A stretch of 19,800 nucleotides of DNA from DATKDP01 sp035546335 (GTDB lineage: Bacteria > Acidobacteriota > Thermoanaerobaculia > Gp7-AA8), in NCBI GenBank assembly GCA_035546335.1, contig DATKDP010000023.1, positions 1 to 19,800 of the forward strand. The letters are read 5' to 3'. Position numbers and translations under genes: made by a program. The notes beneath the pieces were generated by a model. It had not been told where the DNA came from and did not search any database. It saw only the letters and a list, made by a program, of their open reading frames with translations. This document shows, one piece after another, positions 15,401 to 19,800 of the stretch. Position 1 is the stretch's first letter. The number at the start of each line of letters is the position of its first letter.

Positions 15401-16099
15401 ATGAAATTCGGTGTCGTCGTGCTTCCGGGATCGAACTGTGATCACGATGCATTTCACGTCGCCCATTCGGTGCTCGGTGCCGACACGGAGATTCTGTGGC
15501 ACAAGGACACGGGCCTCAAGGGCGCCGACTGCGTCATCATTCCCGGCGGCTTCGCCTACGGCGACTATCTCAGAGCGGGGGCGCTGGCGAAGTTTGCTCC
15601 GATCATGAGCGCGATTCGTGACCATGCGGCCGGCGGGGGACTCGTGCTGGGAATCTGCAACGGATTTCAGGTGCTGACGGAGGTCGGTCTCCTTCCCGGG
15701 GCGCTGATGCGGAACGAGCATCTCCGATTCGTCTGCCGCGAGGTCATCCTTCGGGTCGAGCGAGCCGATCTACCTTTCACCGCCGCACTCGAGGAAGGAG
15801 AACTTCTGCGGATGCCGATCGCGCACGGCGAGGGAAACTTCCATGCCGATGCGGAAACACTCGACGAGCTCGAGCGCAATCGTCAGATCGTTTTCCGCTA
15901 CGCCGACGAGAAAGGGCTCGCCACAGTCGAGAGCAATCCCAACGGCTCGAGCCGCAACATCGCCGGGATCTGCAATCGCCAGGGGAACGTCCTCGGTCTC
16001 ATGCCGCATCCCGAGCGTTGTGCCGAGACGATTCTCGGTAATGCGGACGGGCTGAAGATCTTTCGCTCGATCGTCGAATCAGCGGCGTTGTCCCTCTGA
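15401..16099 (+). CDS. purQ: Phosphoribosylformylglycinamidine synthase subunit I (glutaminase)
   Basis: Supplies ammonia from glutamine for the fourth step of purine synthesis, working with PurS and PurL. The 232-residue class I amidotransferase shows FGVVVLPGSNCD at the start, PGGFAYGDYLR (48-58), the nucleophile Cys86 in LGICNGFQ and the His203/Glu205 pair in MPHPER. The start ATG at 15401 follows GGGGGA; an ATG at 15374 would add nine residues and is less typical. No purL or purS adjoins it; purS lies 2.1 kb away on the other strand. Confidence 0.95.
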   Translation: MKFGVVVLPGSNCDHDAFHVAHSVLGADTEILWHKDTGLKGADCVIIPGGFAYGDYLRAGALAKFAPIMSAIRDHAAGGGLVLGICNGFQVLTEVGLLPGALMRNEHLRFVCREVILRVERADLPFTAALEEGELLRMPIAHGEGNFHADAETLDELERNRQIVFRYADEKGLATVESNPNGSSRNIAGICNRQGNVLGLMPHPERCAETILGNADGLKIFRSIVESAALSL

Positions 16100-16144
16100 C
16101 CCTCTGCACCGAACTGCAGCGGATCTCGCGCCCCAGACTCGGTA

Positions 16145-16166
16145 CCCCTCGTAGGGGCGAAGCATT
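16145..16166. repeat. Short palindrome and possible dispersed repeat after purQ
   Basis: CCCCT-CGT-AGGGG (16145-16157) runs on into GCGAAGCATTTGCG. Strings of this kind recur as dispersed repeats in many bacterial genomes, which is recollection and not a search result. The gap 16100-16345 holds this, the palindrome at 16259 and no gene that I can support. Confidence 0.3.
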
Positions 16167-16258
16167 TGCGCGCGCGCCAGAGCAGAGAGCTCGCGACGCC
16201 GTAACGCAAGCGCAATAGCTTCGTCCGGGTGCTCGCTATGCCCTACGCATGACCTACC

Positions 16259-16286
16259 GGGAGAAGCGGGCGTCCCGCGCCCGCCC
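16259..16286 (+). repeat. Palindromic repeat, copy 1 (28 nt)
   Basis: GGGAGAA then GCGGGCG-TCCCG-CGCCCGC (16266-16284) and a closing CC. It is almost identical, in inverted orientation, to 17133-17159 (one extra A and one mismatch). The two copies bracket the antitoxin/DUF4160/DUF2442 patch. Confidence 0.7.
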
Positions 16287-16345
16287 AGGGTGGGCGGTGG
16301 ACTTTCGCTGCAGCGCGAGTCAGTCTGTCCGGAGCACGACGAGAC

Positions 16346-16582
16346 TCACCGCGCGGCCTCGAGGTCCTGGTCGTCCAGAACCGATTCCTCCGCCGATGCG
16401 AGAAGAGATCCGGTTCCGTACAGGCGCTCCCAGGGGCGTCCGCGACTCGGAGGAGCTGCAGCGGGGACGAGCCGCGCGACGACCTCTCCATGACGCTCGA
16501 CTTCGACGACCGTCCCGTTGCGCTCGATTTCACGAATGATCTCGAGAAGTCGAGATTTCAATTCAGTGACAGAGATGATCAT
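16346..16582 (-). CDS. Phd/YefM-family antitoxin, apparently orphan
   Basis: A 78-residue antitoxin-like protein. The N-terminal DNA-binding module is typical: MIISVTELKSRLLEIIREIE, then TVVEVERHGEVVARLVPA. The C-terminal half (about 48-78), which in this family wraps the toxin, is present. Such antitoxins repress their own operon and neutralise a toxin, often a VapC PIN-domain RNase or a RelE/Doc type. No PIN, RelE or Doc frame follows in 16100-16345, so the toxin is lost or elsewhere. Its start is only about ten bases from the beginning of the DUF4160 frame on the other strand. Confidence 0.8.
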   Translation of the reverse strand: MIISVTELKSRLLEIIREIERNGTVVEVERHGEVVARLVPAAAPPSRGRPWERLYGTGSLLASAEESVLDDQDLEAAR

Positions 16583-16591
16583 TTCTCATGA

Positions 16592-16816
16592 GCCAATGGC
16601 CATGGATGTGCGGAAATTTCCTCAACCGAAGGCACCGAGCCGCCGCACATTCATGTGCTGCGGGAACGAAGTCTCGCGAAGGTATGGTTAGACCCTGTGG
16701 AAGCGGGGGCTTCCACGAGATTTTCGTCGCACGAGCTTCGAGAGATCGTTCGGCTCGTCGTCGAGAACAACGAAGAGTTTATGGAGGCGTGGAATGAGCT
16801 CCATCGTCACAGCTGA
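16592..16816 (+). pseudogene. DUF4160 protein, N-terminus decayed
   Basis: In the frame ending at the TGA of 16814-16816 the sequence reads TEGTEPPHIHV, then LAKVWLDPVE, then SSHELREIVRLVVENNEEF and AWNELHRHS. These are the DUF4160 hallmarks (EPPHIHV, K-W-LDPV, ELREI..LVxEN). The frame opens at 16592 just after a stop, with no ATG, GTG or TTG before the conserved part. The aromatic FFFYSNEG-type N-terminus expected from the family is absent, and ATGs at 16575 and 16588 are in other frames. I read it as a truncated or frame-shifted gene; a rare ATT start at 16616 is a poor alternative. Its last 23 bases overlap the DUF2442 start. Confidence 0.6.
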
Positions 16817-17060
16817 ACCAGCAGGTCGTGCGCAGGATGTCGAGGTGACCGAAGACGAGCTGATCGTAACGCTCATCGATGCGAGAAGGATCGCCGTTCC
16901 TCTTGTCTGGTTTCCCCGGCTGCTCAATGCCCGCCCGGACCAGAGACAGCGTTGGGAGCTGATGGGGGACGGAGAGGGGATCCACTGGCCCGAGGTGGAT
17001 GAGGATCTCAGCGTTGCGGGCTTACTTCGCGGAACGCCAGCCCCGAATCACAACCGTTGA
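16794..17060 (+). CDS. DUF2442 domain protein
   Basis: An 88-residue protein matching DUF2442 throughout: a beta-strand start, ELIVTLIDARRIAVPLVWFPRLL (about 22-44), QRQRWELMGDGEGIHWPEVDEDLSVAGLLRG (about 50-80). DUF4160 and DUF2442 are commonly adjacent and have been suggested to act as a toxin-antitoxin-like pair, but the mechanism is not settled. The start ATG at 16794 has GGAGG six bases upstream, inside the DUF4160 frame, so translation was probably coupled. It appears intact while its partner is damaged. Confidence 0.85.
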   Translation: MSSIVTAEPAGRAQDVEVTEDELIVTLIDARRIAVPLVWFPRLLNARPDQRQRWELMGDGEGIHWPEVDEDLSVAGLLRGTPAPNHNR

Positions 17061-17132
17061 CTACCGCCGGATTTGCCTGGGCGAGAGACGGCTCCCCTGC
17101 GGGGTCGTGGAGAGAAAATCCCGGGCGAAAGG

Positions 17133-17159
17133 GGGCGGGCGCTGGACGCCCGCTCTCCC
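17133..17159 (-). repeat. Palindromic repeat, copy 2 (27 nt), also likely terminator of the propeller gene
   Basis: On the minus strand GGGAGA, then GCGGGCG-TCCAG-CGCCCGC (17153-17135), followed by a C-run and TTT. It lies just after the stop of the beta-propeller gene (17170-17172), where it can end transcription. It is the inverted match of 16259-16286. Confidence 0.6.
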
Positions 17160-17169
17160 TGGTCTAGGT

Positions 17170-18321
17170 CTAGGGCATGCGATAGCGCGTCAGAAATCCG
17201 GCGCGATCGGTGGCGAAGATCGATCCGCTCGAAGGATCGATCGCCAGAGCGTAGGCCGAGATCCCATAGAGCGAGCTGCTTTGCACTTCTCGCCTGGAGC
17301 CGGTGAATGTCTCGCTGCCGCTGCTGCACCGCGCCTCGGCGAAAACGATACGCTTTCCCTCGTCGGTCAGCACGCCGATCTGCGGTCCGCTCCCTTCCGG
17401 CAGACAGATCGCCTCTCCGCTCGCCAGATCGCCGAACTCGAGGGTCATTCGCATCGCCGAGGGATCGTTGCCGATCGACTTTTCGACTCGCGGGCGAATC
17501 GATTTCTCGGCCAGCCAGTCGCTGGCGAGCGCCACGAGGGAGCGATCGCCGGCCGCGAAAAATGCCGAACGGATGATGCGATCGGTCTCCAGCGGCACGC
17601 GCCCCGTCTCTTTGAACGTCTCGGTCTCGTAGAAGACGGCAACGGTCGCCTTACCGCTTTCGAACTCTTCGCTCCCGATCACCGCGAGAAGCGACCCGTC
17701 CCGATTCGCGGCGATCGCCATCGGCTCGACATCAGCCAGGGTCCTCAGCTCCCGCTCGCCAATGGCGTCGAAGACGCGGACCGAGCGCCCGAGCACGTAG
17801 AGATAGCGCCCCTGCGGGTCGGGCACCGCATCGCGAATCGTTTCTCCCTCGAGACCGATCTCGCGAACCACGTGGAGCGAGGGAAGGGCGAGAATGGTCA
17901 CGCTTTCGTCGCTTCCCTGCGCTACGACGAGACGGGACTCGTCATGATTGAGCCTCATGGTGAGGAGCTCCTTCGTCGAAGCGATCTCTTCCGAGTCGAG
18001 CACCACTTCGCGCAGGATCTTTTCGTTCTTCGGATCGATCGCCACGACCGACTGGGATCGTGCCAGCCCGACATAGACGACTCCGCCGGCGGTCACGGCG
18101 ATTCCGTGAGGCTCGCCTTCGATCATCCATCGCCCAGTGATCTTCGAATCGCGGGAGGGCACGCGCTCGAGAGAGGTGGCGAGCGCCGGGAGGGGAGCCA
18201 GCGCAGCGAAGGCCAGCGCGAGCAGAAGGTTACTCTTCGATCGAGTAGGAAAACGTCTCGATGACGGTATTCGCCAGAAGTTTCTCGCACATGCTGCGAA
18301 GCTGCTGTTCGATCTCTTCAC
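17170..18321 (-). CDS. Secreted beta-propeller (YVTN/WD40-like) protein
   Basis: The mature part is a series of about 40-residue beta blades with the YVTN rhythm: GIAVTAGGVVYVGLARSQSV, TMRLNHDESRLVVAQGSDE, AVPDPQGRYLYVLGRSVRV, AIAANRDGSLLAVIG, and so on to the C-terminus. A signal peptide is clear (SNLLLALAFAALAPLPALA). Such proteins usually act as extracytoplasmic scaffolds; no active site is seen. The start is uncertain. The only standard start in frame is GTG at 18321, which overlaps purS by 92 bases and gives an unusually long 48-residue signal region. A non-standard CTG near the purS stop is the alternative. It is the last gene of the minus-strand cluster. Confidence 0.7.
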   Translation of the reverse strand: MKRSNSSFAACARNFWRIPSSRRFPTRSKSNLLLALAFAALAPLPALATSLERVPSRDSKITGRWMIEGEPHGIAVTAGGVVYVGLARSQSVVAIDPKNEKILREVVLDSEEIASTKELLTMRLNHDESRLVVAQGSDESVTILALPSLHVVREIGLEGETIRDAVPDPQGRYLYVLGRSVRVFDAIGERELRTLADVEPMAIAANRDGSLLAVIGSEEFESGKATVAVFYETETFKETGRVPLETDRIIRSAFFAAGDRSLVALASDWLAEKSIRPRVEKSIGNDPSAMRMTLEFGDLASGEAICLPEGSGPQIGVLTDEGKRIVFAEARCSSGSETFTGSRREVQSSSLYGISAYALAIDPSSGSIFATDRAGFLTRYRMP

Positions 18322-18475
18322 GCCGCGCTCCCGGTCTCAGCGTTACTCGGAACAACTTCCCGGCGCGCACATCTTCCACGCCGTCGAAGCCGAGTGCCTG
18401 CAGCGAGTGCTGGATGGCTTTTCCCTGCGGGTCGAGAACTCCATCCTTCAGTTCCACGATGACGGTCGCTTTCAA
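18230..18475 (-). CDS. purS: Phosphoribosylformylglycinamidine synthase subunit PurS
   Basis: An 81-residue small subunit that bridges PurQ and PurL in three-part FGAM synthases. It matches the family across its length: KATVIVELKDGVLDPQGKAI, HSLQALGFDGVEDVRAGKLF, MCEKLLANTVIETFSYSIEE. The start is TTG at 18475, preceded by GGAAGGAG five bases upstream; there is no ATG in frame, and the open frame to 18607 has no family similarity. It lies 64 bases after the MBL-fold hydrolase gene and away from purQ, which is on the opposite strand. Confidence 0.92.
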   Translation of the reverse strand: MKATVIVELKDGVLDPQGKAIQHSLQALGFDGVEDVRAGKLFRVTLRPGARREEIEQQLRSMCEKLLANTVIETFSYSIEE

Positions 18476-18539
18476 GGTGACTCCTTCCGAATCTTCGCGT
18501 CGAAGCTCGACATCATAGAGGATCGCTCGGAGAGCCGGC

Positions 18540-19373
18540 TCAAAACAGAGAGAGCTGCTGGAGCGGAGCTCCCCGCATCGTGGAGCGCCGCACGGAACGC
18601 CGGGCAATCTCCATCGAGGCGCTGGGTCGATCCTGACGGGCGATGTGAAGGTCGAGGCGGACGCCGGCCCGCTCGAGAAATGCGCCGGTCATCGACCTGA
18701 CGATCGATTCGTGGTTGTTCTTTTCGGAGAGGTGAATCATGCAGAGACTCCGAAGCTCGGCACCGAGGAGCCGTTGCAGTGCCCCGATCGAGTCGTCATT
18801 CGAAAGGTGTCCGAATCGCGACATGATGCGGCGCTTCAGACTCCAGGGGTAGGTTCCGGTCCTGAGCATGTCGAGATCGTGATTCGATTCGAAAAAGAGA
18901 GCGTCACACTGCTGGAGGTGTTCGATGACCGGCTGATCCACGTGCCCCAGATCGGTCGCCAGGCCGACGCGTGTGCCGTCACCCGCCTCGATGACGAAAC
19001 AGGCCGGATCGGCCGCATCGTGGAGTGTGCGCCGCGCGTGGATGCAGAAATCGCCGAGTCGAAACGAGCTGTTGTTCTCAAAGGTCCGAACGGGAATCGT
19101 CGTGGGATCGATCGTGGAGGCAGCGAGCGTCCCCGCGGTCAGATAGACGGGAATCTGATGTTTCGCGGCGAGACGCGCCGCGCCGCGAATGTGGTCGTAG
19201 TGCTCGTGGGTCAGCAGGATCGCCTGAATCGACTCGATCGATCTGTCGATTGCCGCGAGTCGCTTGCGCGTCTCGCGCGTCCCGAAACCGGCGTCGACCA
19301 GGATCGACGTCCCGTCGTTCTCGAAGAGGTAGCAATTCCCGCCGCTTCCCGATCCGAGAGCTGCTGCGAACAT
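18540..19373 (-). CDS. MBL-fold metallohydrolase, YycJ/WalJ-like
   Basis: A 277-residue metallo-beta-lactamase-fold enzyme. It shows LGSGSGGNCYLFE at the start, the metal motif THEHYDH (about 55-61), a His in TLHDAADP, ATDLG, the ESNHD..ML segment and GHLSNDD. These are the marks of the YycJ/WalJ/VicX group, a likely phosphodiesterase or nuclease with a role in DNA end processing or wall control that is not firmly established. The start ATG at 19373 follows GGGAGGGA. The last 30 residues (Arg-rich, ending LQQLSLF) go beyond the core; the ending resembles a short clamp-binding QLSLF peptide, which would fit a DNA-repair role (inference). Confidence 0.85.
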   Translation of the reverse strand: MFAAALGSGSGGNCYLFENDGTSILVDAGFGTRETRKRLAAIDRSIESIQAILLTHEHYDHIRGAARLAAKHQIPVYLTAGTLAASTIDPTTIPVRTFENNSSFRLGDFCIHARRTLHDAADPACFVIEAGDGTRVGLATDLGHVDQPVIEHLQQCDALFFESNHDLDMLRTGTYPWSLKRRIMSRFGHLSNDDSIGALQRLLGAELRSLCMIHLSEKNNHESIVRSMTGAFLERAGVRLDLHIARQDRPSASMEIARRSVRRSTMRGAPLQQLSLF

Positions 19374-19391
19374 TTCCCGTCCCTCCCGCTC

Positions 19392-19601
19392 CTACCCGGC
19401 GAATGCCGTGTAGCCTTCCTCTTCGATCGCTCGGACGAAGTCGTTGGTCGACACTTCCGTGGCGTGCTCGATGACGGCAGTTCCGCGCTCGAGGGAGATC
19501 TCGGTGCTCGTCACGCCGCGTGTCTGTTTCAGGACTGCAGTCAGCGCGCGCACGCAGTGATCGCAGCTCATGCCGTCGATTCGCAGCGTCGTGGTCGCCA
19601 T
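19392..19601 (-). CDS. Heavy-metal-associated domain protein (CopZ-like)
   Basis: A 69-residue single HMA domain with the Cu(I)-binding motif GMSCDHC (10-16, Cys13 and Cys16) and the usual beta-alpha-beta-beta-alpha-beta pattern, including GVTSTEISLERGTAVIEH and AIEEEGYTA. It would bind and pass copper or another soft metal. No copper ATPase is in the window. It lies 18 bases before the MBL-fold gene on the same strand. The start is ATG at 19601. Confidence 0.9.
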   Translation of the reverse strand: MATTTLRIDGMSCDHCVRALTAVLKQTRGVTSTEISLERGTAVIEHATEVSTNDFVRAIEEEGYTAFAG

Positions 19602-19642
19602 GCACTCTACGGTAACTCAGCCTCGGCGAAATGGGTAGAGGA

Positions 19643-19800
19643 GAGGCGAGAGGCGAGGGACGAGGGACGAGAGGCGAGAGGCTCGAGGCTCGGGGCTCTG
19701 CGATCTGCGATCTGCGATCTGCCCTCTGCCCTCTGCCCTCTGCCCTCTGCCCTCTGCCCTCTGCCCTCTGCCCTCTGCCCTCTGCCCTCTGCCCTCTGCC
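19643..19800. repeat. Phase-locked heptanucleotide satellite, cut by the right edge
   Basis: 158 bases divide exactly into heptamers with no slip: GAGGCGA x2, GGGACGA x2, GAGGCGA, GAGGCTC x2, GGGGCTC, TGCGATC x3, then TGCCCTC x11 plus four bases at the edge. The TGCCCTC and TGCGATC types are circular permutations of units also present in the array at 4221-4505. No gene is seen in it. Confidence 0.95.

Noticed and set aside
16100..16345. VapC or other toxin partner downstream of the Phd/YefM antitoxin
   Set aside because: Minus-strand frames here show no PIN (acidic, D..VLL) or RelE pattern; only repeats are seen.
16999..18264. 421-codon plus-strand frame across the propeller gene
   Set aside because: It is the mirror of the beta-propeller frame, Arg/His-rich and without any recognisable motif.

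Overview
The window is a GC-rich (roughly 60-65 % by eye) bacterial chromosome segment from an organism with an outer membrane. The evidence for that cell plan is two lipobox lipoproteins and a secreted AMIN-type amidase; there are no sporulation genes apart from a GerMN-domain lipoprotein. The mix of an M13 metallopeptidase, a DUF4212/VC_2705-type symporter, an amidase-GerMN pair and heptanucleotide satellites fits an Acidobacteriota-like lineage. That placement is inference from gene style, not from a marker gene. No phage, plasmid, transposase, CRISPR, tRNA or rRNA is visible.

Layout: 1-1.9 kb is a secreted M13 (neprilysin/PepO-like) metallopeptidase that enters from the left edge. It is broken by an out-of-frame internal deletion near 205. 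At 1.9-2.1 kb two tandem 109-bp hairpin-rich repeats separate it from a convergent operon encoding a two-subunit Na+/carboxylate-type symporter (DUF4212 small subunit plus SSS large subunit, 2134-4112). At 4.2-4.5 kb two facing arrays of a 7-bp satellite fill the divergent intergenic region before a PLP-dependent threonine/serine dehydratase. At 5.6-7.0 kb, on the minus strand, lie a DUF218 (YdcF/ElyC-like) membrane protein and a lipoprotein. At 7.2-9.3 kb, on the plus strand, lie an N-acetylmuramoyl-L-alanine amidase and a GerMN lipoprotein. The 370-bp gap after that carries a well-delimited candidate small RNA (about 9451-9645) with a consensus -10, nested stems and an intrinsic terminator.

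9.7-13.0 kb is a tight minus-strand operon: SDR reductase, family-2 glycosyltransferase, thymidylate kinase, DNA polymerase III delta-prime. 13.2-15.2 kb is acetyl-CoA synthetase, divergent from purQ (15.4-16.1 kb). 16.1-17.2 kb looks like a small accessory patch: an orphan Phd/YefM antitoxin, a decayed DUF4160 reading frame and an intact DUF2442 gene, flanked by two inverted copies of a 27-28-nt palindromic repeat. 17.2-19.6 kb is a minus-strand cluster (CopZ-like metal-binding protein, YycJ/WalJ-like metallo-beta-lactamase-fold hydrolase, purS, secreted beta-propeller). The right edge is another heptamer satellite that stays in perfect 7-bp phase while its sequence changes in blocks.

Functionally this is mostly housekeeping: acetate uptake and activation (symporter and Acs, substrate inferred), envelope remodelling, nucleotide synthesis (purQ, purS, tmk) and replication. 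The least explained parts are the candidate RNA at 9.45 kb, the heptamer satellites and the DUF4160/DUF2442 patch.
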